From Oscillospiraceae bacterium (GTDB lineage Bacteria; Bacillota; Clostridia; Oscillospirales; Oscillospiraceae), in assembly GCA_017398625.1 (NCBI GenBank), contig JAFQFP010000032.1:23915-87914 (forward strand): a stretch of 64,000 bases of DNA, read 5' to 3'. Under the pieces are notes generated by a model. It searched no databases. It was not told the DNA's origin and saw only the letters and a list, made by a program, of their open reading frames with translations. This document shows, piece by piece, positions 1 through 7,764 of this stretch; position 1 is the first letter of the stretch, and the number at the start of each line of letters is the position of its first letter. The translations under genes were made by a program, and so were the position numbers.

Positions 1-45
1 CACACACACCGCCACAAAATTATAAAGAAACTCCCGGACCTCCAT
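1..45 (-). CDS. Possible start of a further gene, cut by the window edge
   Basis: An ATG at 45 reading leftward is preceded by an AGGTG-like ribosome binding site about 6 bases upstream, just after the stop codon of the KbaZ-type gene. Only 15 codons are visible (beginning MEVREFLYNF), too few to identify. By position it would be the next gene of the nagA-kbaZ operon. This could also be chance. Confidence 0.25.
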   Translation of the reverse strand, partial: MEVREFLYNFVAVCV

Positions 46-58
46 AGGCTACACCTGT

Positions 59-1348
59 TCAGACCGCGCCTTCGTAATCCAGCATGAACTGGGTCACGCC
101 GTCCATGGCAAGCTCTCTGGGATCCAGTGCCAGCGCACCGCAGCGAACCTTATTGTAGCTCAAGGGCATATACTGGTGGAGCATATTCATGGGGATGGGG
201 TACTTGCGCAGGTTCTCAAACAGGCCGTTCATAGCCTCCACCACCTCGCTCTGTCCAATGTAGTAGCGGGCGCGGTCGGAATAGCTGTACTTGCGGCACA
301 GAGCCTTCTGGCGGTCGTCACCGTGGTAGTGCTTCGCCCAGTTGGCGGGATTCTTCAGCATTGCCTGCTCCAGCACATCGATGAAGTTGACCCGCTCTGC
401 CGCAGGCACCAGCTCCGCCTCCATCATGCTCAGAGAGAACAAAGCTTCCCGCAAACCAAAGGTCAGCGCAGGGCCTACCTTCAGAATGGCAATGCCGTCG
501 GTGACCATGTTATACAGGCACTCGGGGCTCTGGTAGTCGGTGGAGTGACCCTCGAAGCAAACACCGGGGAACTCCTTCAGCGCGGCGCACAAATTGGCAG
601 CGGCAGCGGGATCATAGTAGAATACCTGCTCATCGCCGAATTCCACACCGGGCTGCACCACAACGGCGATCACATCCTGCATGCCCTCGCCTACGCCCTC
701 TTCATTCCAGACCCGCTGGTAAGTGGACACGGTATCCCGGAACGCATCGGGAGAAGTGACGGCAAGGGTATCCTCGGCTTCCGTAGCACCGCCGGGAATG
801 GGCACCTCGCTGCCCACAACAAACACAGGCCGCATGGCATCGGGCTTCTCTGCCTTCAGCTCCTCGTAGCCCTTCATTGCCGCCTTATACAGCGCTGCGC
901 CACGGCGGGCAATGACCTCGGTGGACAGCAGACCCTCCGGATCGTCCGCCACCTTCATGCTGGTGTCCAGATGGATCTTGGTGAAGCCGGCGCGGGTGTA
1001 CTGATACACCAGCTCCTTGGAATTTTCCATGGCCTCGGCTTCCGGCAGCTTCTGCCATGTCAGCGGGCCCAGATGGTCGCCGGCAAGGATCACCATGCTC
1101 TCCGGCAGGTCGATGTCCTTCGCCATATTCAGCACCATCTCATAAAAATCCTTGGGAACCATGCCGGTATAGCCGCCGAACTGGTTGACCTGATTGGCGG
1201 TAGCCTCGATCAGCACCGGACGGTCCAGCTCCTTGGCACGGCGCAGGGCGATCTCCAGCACCAGCTCATTGGCGCTGCAATAGGAAGGGATGCCGCAGCG
1301 GATGCCCTTGCGGCGGTTTTCCATCATGATCTGAAGTGGATGTTGCAT
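59..1348 (-). CDS. kbaZ: Tagatose-1,6-bisphosphate aldolase non-catalytic subunit (GatZ/KbaZ/AgaZ family)
   Basis: The 429-residue protein matches the GatZ/KbaZ family in length and in recognisable blocks: a start with MENRRKGIRCGIPSYCSAN, then LIEATANQVNQFGGYTGM, ILAGDHLGPLTWQ, IHLDTSMKVADD and FEGHSTDYQSP. In this family the subunit stabilises or activates the class II aldolase KbaY/GatY, which splits tagatose-1,6-bisphosphate into dihydroxyacetone phosphate and glyceraldehyde-3-phosphate. Older annotations called it tagatose-6-phosphate kinase. It lies 22 bp after nagA on the same strand, so the two are co-transcribed. The catalytic subunit is not visible and may lie beyond the left edge. 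The ATG at 1348 has an AGGAGG site. Confidence 0.9.
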   Translation of the reverse strand: MQHPLQIMMENRRKGIRCGIPSYCSANELVLEIALRRAKELDRPVLIEATANQVNQFGGYTGMVPKDFYEMVLNMAKDIDLPESMVILAGDHLGPLTWQKLPEAEAMENSKELVYQYTRAGFTKIHLDTSMKVADDPEGLLSTEVIARRGAALYKAAMKGYEELKAEKPDAMRPVFVVGSEVPIPGGATEAEDTLAVTSPDAFRDTVSTYQRVWNEEGVGEGMQDVIAVVVQPGVEFGDEQVFYYDPAAAANLCAALKEFPGVCFEGHSTDYQSPECLYNMVTDGIAILKVGPALTFGLREALFSLSMMEAELVPAAERVNFIDVLEQAMLKNPANWAKHYHGDDRQKALCRKYSYSDRARYYIGQSEVVEAMNGLFENLRKYPIPMNMLHQYMPLSYNKVRCGALALDPRELAMDGVTQFMLDYEGAV

Positions 1349-1370
1349 ATCTGTCCTCCTAAAAATTCAG

Positions 1371-2510
1371 TTAAATTTTGGGCTGACCCATGCAATAGGT
1401 CTGGATCACAGAATAGTCGCTGTCCAGCACCACCAGATCCGCGTCTCTGCCCACACGGATAGAGCCCTTGCGGTCGGCGATGCCCAAGCAGTTTGCGGGG
1501 TTCAGGGTGCAGGAATTGATGGCATAGTTGAAGGGGATCAGCGCCTCCTCTACCAAGATCCGCAGACCGTCATTCATCCGCAGCGTGGAGCCTGCCAAGG
1601 TGTCGATCGCCGTCAGATGGGCGCTGCCGTCGGGGTAGATCAGGATCTCGTTGCCGCCGAAGATAAACCGGCTGCCCACAGGCGTGCCCTTTGCCATCAG
1701 CGCGTCGGTGATCATAATGGCATAATCGGGACCCTTGCTCATGAAGTAATTGTTCAGCGCAGCGGGGGTGGAATGGTTGCCGTCGCAGATGATCTCGCCG
1801 TACATGGTACGCAGCCGGTAGGCGGCACCCACCAGACCGTTGGCACGGTGGTTGAAGGGGGTCATGCCGTTATATACATGGGTCATGGACTTGGCACCGT
1901 TGGCATACGCCATGCATGCCTGCTCATAGGTGGCGGCGCTGTGGCCGATGCTGACCACCACGCCGTTTTCGGACAGGTAGCGGGTCAGCGCAAAGTCCTC
2001 ATCGGTCTCGGTAGCCATGGTGATGTAGCGGATATTGCCCTTGGCAGCCGCTTGATAGCGCTTAAACTGCTCAATAGAGGGCTTTGCAATATGCTGCTGG
2101 GGCTGGGCGCCCTTGTACTTCATGTCCAGATAGGGGCCTTCAAAATGGATGCCGAGGATCTGTGCACCCTCATAGCCATCCTCCATCACCTTTGCCACAT
2201 TGGCAACGGCTTTGGTCAGCACTTCCTCGCTCTGGGTGATGGTGGTGGGCAGGAACGCGGTCACGCCCTCTGCCACGATGTTCTTCGCCCAGTAGCGCAG
2301 ACCCTCCTCGTTGGCATCGTTGGTATCAAACTCATAGGCACCGTGGCAGTGGATGTCGATGAAGCCGGGAACGATCCGTTTGTCGCCGTAATCGGCATCT
2401 GCTTTCACACTGCCGTACTCACCGATGGCAACGATCTTGCCATTTTCCATTTCAATGGAAGCAGGCAGGAACTGATCGGCGATCCATACTTTTTTGCTCT
2501 GAATAACCAA
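1371..2510 (-). CDS. nagA: N-acetylglucosamine/galactosamine-6-phosphate deacetylase
   Basis: An amidohydrolase-fold deacetylase of 379 residues that removes acetate from the 6-phosphorylated amino sugar in the cytoplasm. Family motifs are clear: the metal-binding HCH in FIDIHCHGAYEFD (about residues 54-56), GIHFEGPYL with the metal-ligand Glu, SIGHSAAT, the substrate-binding THVYNGMTPFNHR block, and the catalytic Asp in MITDALMAKG. I chose the TTG at 2510 because GAGGAGG lies 8 bases upstream (2519-2525). An in-frame TTG at 2534 overlaps that site and adds a non-conserved leader. It is the first gene of a leftward operon with kbaZ and diverges from agaS. In this setting its substrate is probably GalNAc-6-phosphate, although NagA enzymes often accept both epimers. 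Confidence 0.93.
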   Translation of the reverse strand: MVIQSKKVWIADQFLPASIEMENGKIVAIGEYGSVKADADYGDKRIVPGFIDIHCHGAYEFDTNDANEEGLRYWAKNIVAEGVTAFLPTTITQSEEVLTKAVANVAKVMEDGYEGAQILGIHFEGPYLDMKYKGAQPQQHIAKPSIEQFKRYQAAAKGNIRYITMATETDEDFALTRYLSENGVVVSIGHSAATYEQACMAYANGAKSMTHVYNGMTPFNHRANGLVGAAYRLRTMYGEIICDGNHSTPAALNNYFMSKGPDYAIMITDALMAKGTPVGSRFIFGGNEILIYPDGSAHLTAIDTLAGSTLRMNDGLRILVEEALIPFNYAINSCTLNPANCLGIADRKGSIRVGRDADLVVLDSDYSVIQTYCMGQPKI

Positions 2511-2548
2511 AATAGTAACCTCCTCAGCGGTCAAATTTATACATTTTC

Positions 2549-2577
2549 ATTATACAACGAAACCCGGGAAAAAGATT
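2549..2577 (-). promoter_or_regulatory. Putative nagA-kbaZ promoter
   Basis: A perfect TATAAT -10 box on the minus strand (2549-2554) sits upstream of the nagA ribosome site. The hexamer 17 bp further up (2572-2577, AATCTT) is a poor -35, so an activator may be needed. Confidence 0.45.
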
Positions 2578-2618
2578 TGCAGTTTTCAACTTAAATGTTA
2601 TTGCTTTTAGTTTGTGCC

Positions 2619-2647
2619 TTGTTTTTGAACGGTCGATACAGTATAAT
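2619..2647 (+). promoter_or_regulatory. Putative agaS operon promoter
   Basis: TTGTTT (2619-2624) and TATAAT (2642-2647) are separated by 17 bp and lie 35 bp upstream of the agaS start. This promoter is back to back with that of nagA. Confidence 0.65.
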
Positions 2648-2681
2648 TAATTCGCTAAATTTAATGGGAGGTATACCTACG

Positions 2682-3860
2682 ATGCGCATTTTTAACTACA
2701 CCGAAGAGCAAATGGCTGCCGATTCCTCTGTGTTTACCATTCACGAGATCTACCAGCAGCCCGAAACTTGGCGCAAGACCTGTGCTCAGCTTGCCTCCTG
2801 CAAGGACGAGCTGCAGGCATTTCTGGATCAAGTCGTCAAGGCAGAGGATTTTGACATCGTTCTGACCGGTGCCGGCACCAGCGAATTCGTTGGCAATTCC
2901 CTGTACCACGCACTGAACAAGAAGTACAACTTCAAGGTCAAGTCCTACGCCACCACCGATATCGTTCCCTCTCCCGAGGACACCCTCTCCCGCACCAAGC
3001 CCACCCTGCTGGTGAATTTCGGCCGTTCCGGCAACTCCCCCGAGTCTCTGGGCAATGTGGAGGCAGCCGAGGTGGTGTGCCAGAACCTGTACCACCTGTT
3101 CGTCACCTGCAACCACGAGGGCACCCTGTCCAAGCTGGCTGAGAGCCGCAGCAACTGCTTCGCTCTGAATCTGACCCCCGAGACCCATGACCGTTCCTTC
3201 GCCATGACCTCCAGCTACAGCAATATGTATCTGGCTACCTATCTGGCGCTGAATCTGGATCGGCTGGAGGAGATCACCGCCGATGTGGAAAAGATCTGCG
3301 CCGCAGGCCAGAGCTTCCTTGACAAGCAGTACGATTCCATCGCTGCCATCGTTTCCGATTTTGACTTCAACCGCATCGTGTATCTGGGCAATGTGGCGCT
3401 GAAGGGCGTTGCACAGGAGTCCGCGCTGAAGATGCTGGAGCTGACCGCAGGTAAGGTCGCCACCATGTATGATTCCCAGCTTGGCTTCCGTCACGGCCCC
3501 AAGTCCATCATTGACGACAACACCCTCACCGTCGCCTACCTCAGCGATGACGACTACCGCCGCCGCTATGAGCTGGATCTCATCAAGGAAATGTCTGTCC
3601 AGCGCAAGGGCAACAAGATCGCCGTGGTCTACAACAAGGCCTGCGAGGGCATCGAGGAGCTGGTGGATTACGCCATTCAGATCGATGTGGGCTGCGACAT
3701 GGAAAATGTGATGCTGGGTCTGGACTTTATCATGTTCGCACAGATCCTTGCCGTTATGAAAAGCCTGTCCATGGGCATCACTCCCGATAACCCCTGCCCC
3801 ACCGGCGAGGTCAACCGCGTTGTCAAGGGTGTCATTCTGTACCCCTACACTTTGAAATAA
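2682..3860 (+). CDS. agaS: Double-SIS sugar isomerase, AgaS family (galactosamine-6-phosphate deaminase/isomerase)
   Basis: A 392-residue protein with two SIS domains. The first contains TGAGTSEFVGNSL and the phosphosugar-binding NFGRSGNSPES. The second contains YLGNVALKGVAQESALKMLE and FRHGPKSIID. In the AgaS family this enzyme converts galactosamine-6-phosphate to tagatose-6-phosphate with release of ammonia. The start at 2682 follows GGGAGG by 10 bases; longer in-frame openings upstream overlap the promoter. It is the first gene of a rightward operon with the PTS EIIA gene (18-bp gap). The AgaS rather than GlmS-like assignment rests on the EIIA, NagA and KbaZ neighbours as well as on sequence. 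Confidence 0.9.
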   Translation: MRIFNYTEEQMAADSSVFTIHEIYQQPETWRKTCAQLASCKDELQAFLDQVVKAEDFDIVLTGAGTSEFVGNSLYHALNKKYNFKVKSYATTDIVPSPEDTLSRTKPTLLVNFGRSGNSPESLGNVEAAEVVCQNLYHLFVTCNHEGTLSKLAESRSNCFALNLTPETHDRSFAMTSSYSNMYLATYLALNLDRLEEITADVEKICAAGQSFLDKQYDSIAAIVSDFDFNRIVYLGNVALKGVAQESALKMLELTAGKVATMYDSQLGFRHGPKSIIDDNTLTVAYLSDDDYRRRYELDLIKEMSVQRKGNKIAVVYNKACEGIEELVDYAIQIDVGCDMENVMLGLDFIMFAQILAVMKSLSMGITPDNPCPTGEVNRVVKGVILYPYTLK

Positions 3861-3878
3861 CATACGGAGGAAACGAAA

Positions 3879-4316
3879 ATGATTGGTTTAGTAGTTACCG
3901 GCCACGGCCACTTTGCAGCAGGTCTGCAGACTTCCGCCAAGATGATCGCAGGTGAAAACGAGAAGGTCAAGTATGTCAACTTCGAAGACGGCATGAACAT
4001 CGAAACGCTGGCAGGGTTGCTGAACGCGGCTTACAATGAGCTGAGCGACTGCGACGGTATCGTTGTCCTATCCGACCTGCCCGGCGGCTCCCCCTTCAAG
4101 ACCGCTGTTGAGTGTGCCATGACCCACCCCGACAAGAAGATCGAGGTGCTCGCCGGTACCAACCTGCCTATGATCGTCACCGGCGTTACCATGATCGATT
4201 TCATGGACGATGCCACCTCTTTTGCCGAGGAGCTGCTGGAGACCGGTAAGGAATTCATGGTTCGCTTCCAGCTTGCCGTCCGCGAGGAAGAGGACGAGGA
4301 AGGCGACGGTATCTAA
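3879..4316 (+). CDS. agaF: PTS EIIA component, mannose/GalNAc family
   Basis: A cytoplasmic phosphocarrier of 145 residues of the mannose-type EIIA fold. It begins MIGLVVTGHGHFA, where His9 aligns with the phosphorylated His of ManX-type EIIA domains. VLSDLPGGSPF is the second family signature. It takes phosphate from HPr and passes it to EIIB, which here is encoded 2.7 kb away in the opposite-strand operon at 7063-7539. The last ten residues are strongly acidic (REEEDEEGDG), which is unusual. The stop codon is followed after one base by the ATG of the YajC-like gene. The ribosome site GGAGG is 8 bases before the start. Confidence 0.92.
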   Translation: MIGLVVTGHGHFAAGLQTSAKMIAGENEKVKYVNFEDGMNIETLAGLLNAAYNELSDCDGIVVLSDLPGGSPFKTAVECAMTHPDKKIEVLAGTNLPMIVTGVTMIDFMDDATSFAEELLETGKEFMVRFQLAVREEEDEEGDGI

Positions 4317-4317
4317 T

Positions 4318-4605
4318 ATGGGCATCAACTGGGAAGTCATTCTCTGGACCTGTGTCACCATCGCCGTTCTGATGGGCATCTTCGGCTTGATCCTGAGCAT
4401 CATCTCCGCTGTGAATATGCGCAAGCGCCGCCAGCAGATCGGCGAGCTGCATACCGCTCTGGCGGTGGGCTCCAAGGTCATGTTCGCCGGCGGCATCTAC
4501 GGCAAGGTAGTCCGCATCGGTCAGGAGGAGATCATCGGTGTGGAGATCGCGCCCAAGACGGTCATTGAGATCTCCCGCTTCGCTGTACAGGGTATCGAAA
4601 AGTAA
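4318..4605 (+). CDS. yajC: YajC-like preprotein translocase accessory protein
   Basis: A 95-residue protein with one N-terminal membrane helix (about residues 6-28), then the positive MRKRRQQ and the YajC-like beta domain: ALAVGSKVMFAGGIYGKVV followed by EIIGVEIAPKTVIEISR. YajC associates with SecDF/YidC at the SecYEG translocon. Starting at ATG 4318 makes it adjacent to the EIIA stop with a one-base gap, so it is translationally coupled. The nearest purine-rich site lies inside the acidic EIIA tail. No secD, secF or tgt is nearby, which is the usual yajC setting, so it may serve membrane insertion of the PTS subunits or simply be stranded. Confidence 0.8.
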   Translation: MGINWEVILWTCVTIAVLMGIFGLILSIISAVNMRKRRQQIGELHTALAVGSKVMFAGGIYGKVVRIGQEEIIGVEIAPKTVIEISRFAVQGIEK

Positions 4606-4612
4606 TATACCG

Positions 4613-4649
4613 AAAGCGGCTGCTGCAAAATGCAACAGCCGCTTTTCTA
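4613..4649 (+). terminator. Intrinsic terminator of the agaS operon
   Basis: A GC-rich stem (AAAGCGGCTG with CAGCCGCTTT, 4613-4643) is followed by TTTCTAT, 7 bp after the yajC stop. Confidence 0.8.
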
Positions 4650-4656
4650 TACAAAG

Positions 4657-4685
4657 AAACGGCTCCGGAAACGGAGCCGTTTGTC
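4657..4685. terminator. Second hairpin between convergent operons
   Basis: A perfect 10-bp stem AAACGGCTCC / GGAGCCGTTT (4657-4682) lies between two converging units. It can stop the leftward PTS operon as well as readthrough from yajC. Confidence 0.65.
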
Positions 4686-4719
4686 TGTCACTAATGAATG
4701 GAAACTCATGGAATGACGG

Positions 4720-5379
4720 TTATTTTTGGCTTAGCCATACAGGGTCAAACTCTGAAAAATCAGAAATGTGGTGATCGGCACCCGATTGCAAAAACAGGGC
4801 CTCCGACGCGGTTTTACCCACCGCAACGATGCATCCGGCGCCATTTTCCTTTGCCTGACGGATGGAGGACAAACTGTCCTCCATCACCATACAGTTTTCA
4901 AAGGGGACGCCCAGCCGACGGGCGGCTTCCAGATGCATGGCACCCTTATTGGGGTAGCTGCCGTCATCATAGACAACATCCTCCTTCCGAAACCAGCGCC
5001 CAAGGGCAAAGGTATCAAAGAAGAAATCGATGTTTTCCCGGATGGAGGCGCTTGCCAAACCAAAGGGGATGCCGTTTTCCTGCAAATACTGCAGGAATTG
5101 TTCGGTTCCGCATACCAAATGTACTGCTTCAGGGTTTTCGCCGCATGCCCTGCGGTACAGCGCTTCCTTTTTCCCGGAATAGGCATCCCGCTGCCGATCC
5201 GTCAGCCATGGCGCCATCCGTTTTAGGATCTCGTCATTTCTCGGACCGCAGAAGGCTGCCGTGTCCGGAGGAGCGGTGTCCTCTGGGTGCAGCTCCTGAT
5301 ATATTTTCGACCAAGCCTCCATGTGGAGGCTTGCGTCGAAAAACATCGTTCCATTAAAGTCAAGAAGAACCGCAAACAT
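4720..5379 (-). CDS. HAD-superfamily phosphatase/phosphoglucomutase-like protein with an Asn in motif I
   Basis: A 219-residue HAD hydrolase with a helical cap. Motif I reads LLDFNGTMFF (nucleophile Asp7), motif II GLASASI, motif III around the Lys of SYPNKGAMH, and motif IV MVMEDSLSSIRQAKENG. The second Asp of the usual DxDGT motif, the general acid/base, is Asn9 here. A clade of HAD proteins with DFNGT exists, so this may be a real subfamily. It is the last gene of the leftward PTS operon, 15 bp after EIID, without a good ribosome site, so it may depend on coupling. A role as sugar-phosphate phosphatase is inferred from context. Confidence 0.85.
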   Translation of the reverse strand: MFAVLLDFNGTMFFDASLHMEAWSKIYQELHPEDTAPPDTAAFCGPRNDEILKRMAPWLTDRQRDAYSGKKEALYRRACGENPEAVHLVCGTEQFLQYLQENGIPFGLASASIRENIDFFFDTFALGRWFRKEDVVYDDGSYPNKGAMHLEAARRLGVPFENCMVMEDSLSSIRQAKENGAGCIVAVGKTASEALFLQSGADHHISDFSEFDPVWLSQK

Positions 5380-5394
5380 GGGTTGCTTTTTTTC

Positions 5395-6219
5395 TTAGAA
5401 GAAGCCTACCAGAGCGCCCAGGATGCCCAGCACCAGCAGCAGAGCGATGCAAGCAACGGGAGTCCAGCCCTTCTTCTTCATCAGGAAGAACAGGCCGAGG
5501 GTCAGAGCCAGAGGAATCATCTTGGGCAGCACGCCGTCCAGAATGCTCTGCAGAACGATGGGGGATTCGCCGTTGGGGATCTCCAGAACGGTGGTGGTGC
5601 CGCCGTAGTTGGAGGTCAGAGCGCCAACGATGAACACGCCCAGCATAGAAGCAGCGCGGGTGAATTCCTTAGCATTGGCAGTCAGCAGTTCGATAGCCTT
5701 GGTGCCCAGATTGTAGGACCAGTGCATCAGGAAGAAACGAACAGCAAACTGAACCAGGTTGAAGATCAACAGGAACAGGATGGGACCCATAATAGAGCCG
5801 GCGATTGCCATGTTGGAGCAGATACCGGCAGCAATGGGAACCAGAGTGAACCAGAAGATAGCGTCGCCGATGCCGCCCAGGGGGCCCATAGCAGCAACAC
5901 GGACAGCACGGATGGTGTTGATGTCTGCCTTCTGCTGTTCCAGAGACAGAACGATACCCATAACGAAGGTGACCAGGAAGGGGTGGGTGTTGAAGAACTC
6001 CAGGTTATGACCCATGGAGGTCTTCAGATCATCGGTGCCCTCACCGTGGATCGCCAGCAGGCCGGGCAGGATGCCATACAGCCAGCCGTTAGCCTGCATA
6101 CGCTCGTAGTTGAAGGAGCCCTGCAGGTTCAGGGAGCGCCATACCATCTTGTTAAGAGTCTTCTTGTCAAGAGGCTGGGCGGGAGTCAGGTTAGTATAAG
6201 TAGTCTGATTAGATGCCAT
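5395..6219 (-). CDS. agaD: PTS EIID membrane component, mannose/GalNAc family
   Basis: A membrane subunit of 274 residues. It starts with the conserved cytoplasmic block LDKKTLNKMVWRSLNLQGSF, followed by ERMQANGWLYGILPGL and GPLGGIGDAIFW, all typical of EIID proteins, and several hydrophobic segments near the C-terminus. With EIIC it forms the sugar channel. I chose ATG 6219, which has GGAGG 8 bases upstream and overlaps the EIIC stop by 11 bases; upstream in-frame Met codons lie inside the end of EIIC and lack ribosome sites. Sugar specificity for N-acetylgalactosamine is inferred from the neighbouring agaS, nagA and kbaZ. Confidence 0.92.
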   Translation of the reverse strand: MASNQTTYTNLTPAQPLDKKTLNKMVWRSLNLQGSFNYERMQANGWLYGILPGLLAIHGEGTDDLKTSMGHNLEFFNTHPFLVTFVMGIVLSLEQQKADINTIRAVRVAAMGPLGGIGDAIFWFTLVPIAAGICSNMAIAGSIMGPILFLLIFNLVQFAVRFFLMHWSYNLGTKAIELLTANAKEFTRAASMLGVFIVGALTSNYGGTTTVLEIPNGESPIVLQSILDGVLPKMIPLALTLGLFFLMKKKGWTPVACIALLLVLGILGALVGFF

Positions 6220-7015
6220 CGTCGTCGCCTCCATTTCCATTAGCACCGGCATTTCTGATAGCAACGTTGGTCTGGAAGTCGCTCAGAGCGAGAGCGATGC
6301 CCACGAACGCGATCAGGATCAGAGCAGAGCCGGACAGAGCGGGGATGTAGCCAATGATGGTTGCCAGAGCGAAGCCGGCAAAGTAGATGCCCCAGTGCTC
6401 GTTGGAGAGCATGATCCGCAGCAGAGTAGCGAAACCGACGAAGCGCATCATGCCGCCGGCAGCGCTCAGACCGGTCATCAGCCAGGGAACAGCGTCAAAC
6501 ACGGACTGCAGAGCATTACCCATTGCAGCACCGCCGATCAGGCCGATGGTGCAAACAACAGCGAACAGCAGACCCAGAGCGCCCATTGCCAGCCAGTTCA
6601 GACGGACGATACCCTTGTGGTCGCCCTTCTCAGCCATCTTGTCAGCAACGGACATCATGGGGGACATAACGGTGAACAGCAGGGTGACCATGTACTGGCC
6701 AACCAGTGCGAAGGGAACTGCCAGACCGACAGCAGCGGTGGTGTCCAGGCCGGAAGCAATGGCGAAGACAACTGCCATAACGCCGCCGATAACGGCATTG
6801 GGGGGCTGAGCGCCGCCAACAGGCATGTTACCAATGGTCATCAGCTGGTAGGTACCGCCAACGATCAGACCGGTCTTCAGATCGCCCAGGATAGCACCGA
6901 TAACAGCACCGGAAACGATGGGCTGATACAGGGATTCCAGGAAATCAAACTGGTCGATTGCGACGATGAACACCCACACAAAGACCAGAATGATCTGTAA
7001 AACATTAAAGTCCAT
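6209..7015 (-). CDS. agaC: PTS EIIC membrane component, mannose/GalNAc family
   Basis: A polytopic permease of 268 residues with the EIIC hallmarks: LYQPIVSGAVIGAILGDLKTG, GGTYQLMTIGNMPVGGAQPP and a series of hydrophobic helices. It ends in a Gly/Asn/Asp-rich tail. It carries the sugar across the membrane together with EIID while EIIB phosphorylates it. It has an AAGGAG ribosome site and follows the EIIB gene by 47 bp in the same leftward operon. Confidence 0.92.
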   Translation of the reverse strand: MDFNVLQIILVFVWVFIVAIDQFDFLESLYQPIVSGAVIGAILGDLKTGLIVGGTYQLMTIGNMPVGGAQPPNAVIGGVMAVVFAIASGLDTTAAVGLAVPFALVGQYMVTLLFTVMSPMMSVADKMAEKGDHKGIVRLNWLAMGALGLLFAVVCTIGLIGGAAMGNALQSVFDAVPWLMTGLSAAGGMMRFVGFATLLRIMLSNEHWGIYFAGFALATIIGYIPALSGSALILIAFVGIALALSDFQTNVAIRNAGANGNGGDDDGI

Positions 7016-7062
7016 AGCGAGATACTCCTTTTTCGCAAAATTTTAGCAGGGAGAATTTCTTT

Positions 7063-7539
7063 TTAGTGGAACAGTTTCTCGATACTCTCAGTGCCCTCAG
7101 TGGGAACACGGCGAATCTCGAGCTCTACGCCCAGCTCACGCAGCTTGGCGAATGCGGCAACGTCCTTGTCGTCAACGGCAACAGAACCGGCAACCTGGCG
7201 CTTGCCTTCTGCCATGTGCATATTGCCAATGTTGACCTTCTTGATGGGAACGCCGCCCTCAACCAGGCGCAGCACATCCGTGGGGGTCTCGCAAACGATG
7301 AAGATCATCTGTTTTGCGTTTGCCTTGTGGATGGTTTCGATCGTCTTCTGAATGGTCCAGTAACGCATTGCTGCGTAGCTGGGTGCAGCCATATCCATCA
7401 GGCCCTGACGAAGCTTGTTACCAGCAACTTCATCATTGGCTACCAGGATCAGATTTGCACCGATGGCGCCGCACCACTGTGTGGCGACCTGCCCATGGAC
7501 AAGACGATTGTCGATACGGGTCAAAACGATGTTCGGCAT
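7063..7539 (-). CDS. agaB: PTS EIIB component, mannose/GalNAc family
   Basis: A cytoplasmic EIIB of 158 residues. The active-site motif is LTRIDNRLVHGQV, in which His15 accepts phosphate from EIIA and transfers it to the sugar. ILVANDEVAGN and VNIGNMHMAEGKRQV are further family blocks. It is the first gene of the leftward operon agaB-agaC-agaD-HAD, with AAGGAGGAG upstream. A mannose- or sorbose-type substrate cannot be excluded from this protein alone. Confidence 0.93.
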   Translation of the reverse strand: MPNIVLTRIDNRLVHGQVATQWCGAIGANLILVANDEVAGNKLRQGLMDMAAPSYAAMRYWTIQKTIETIHKANAKQMIFIVCETPTDVLRLVEGGVPIKKVNIGNMHMAEGKRQVAGSVAVDDKDVAAFAKLRELGVELEIRRVPTEGTESIEKLFH

Positions 7540-7590
7540 GGGGATCTCCTCCTTGAATTTATTGTCTGAGTTTCCAATCAGAGCACCTTA

Positions 7591-7619
7591 ATTATAGGTT
7601 TTTTTGTGAATATTGTCTT
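7591..7619 (-). promoter_or_regulatory. Putative agaBCD promoter
   Basis: A TATAAT -10 on the minus strand (7591-7596) has a weak -35 (AAGACA, 7614-7619) 17 bp upstream. The weak -35 fits control by the adjacent AraC-type activator. Confidence 0.5.
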
Positions 7620-7712
7620 TGCACATTTTAGTATATTCTTTAACAAAAATGATTATTTCACATTTTGTTCATGTTTTTTTCTTTGTGCATCTCTACAAAA
7701 AATGTTTTTCCT
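7612..7712. promoter_or_regulatory. AT-rich divergent control region with repeated half-sites
   Basis: Between agaB and the AraC gene the sequence carries three related words: TTTGCACATTTT (7618-7629), TTTCACATTTTG (near 7656) and TTTGTGCATCT (near 7682). Their spacing and AT-rich setting suit binding sites for an AraC-family dimer, but no footprint evidence exists here. Confidence 0.35.
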
Positions 7713-7713
7713 C

Positions 7714-7742
7714 TGTTCAAATCGACCAAATAATGCTATAAT
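7714..7742 (+). promoter_or_regulatory. Putative promoter of the AraC regulator
   Basis: A TATAAT box (7737-7742) with a TGC extension just before it forms an extended -10. The -35 hexamer TGTTCA (7714-7719) is weak. Confidence 0.5.
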
Positions 7743-7764
7743 ATTCGAACCGGAGGTGGCAATT

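Noticed and set aside
1-15. CA-rich run at the window start
   Set aside because: Only about five dinucleotide units; it may fall within a coding region beginning at position 45 on the minus strand.
2511-2534. A longer NagA starting at the upstream TTG (2534)
   Set aside because: It would put the GAGGAGG ribosome site inside the coding region; the TTG at 2510 has correct spacing and fits the family's N-terminus.
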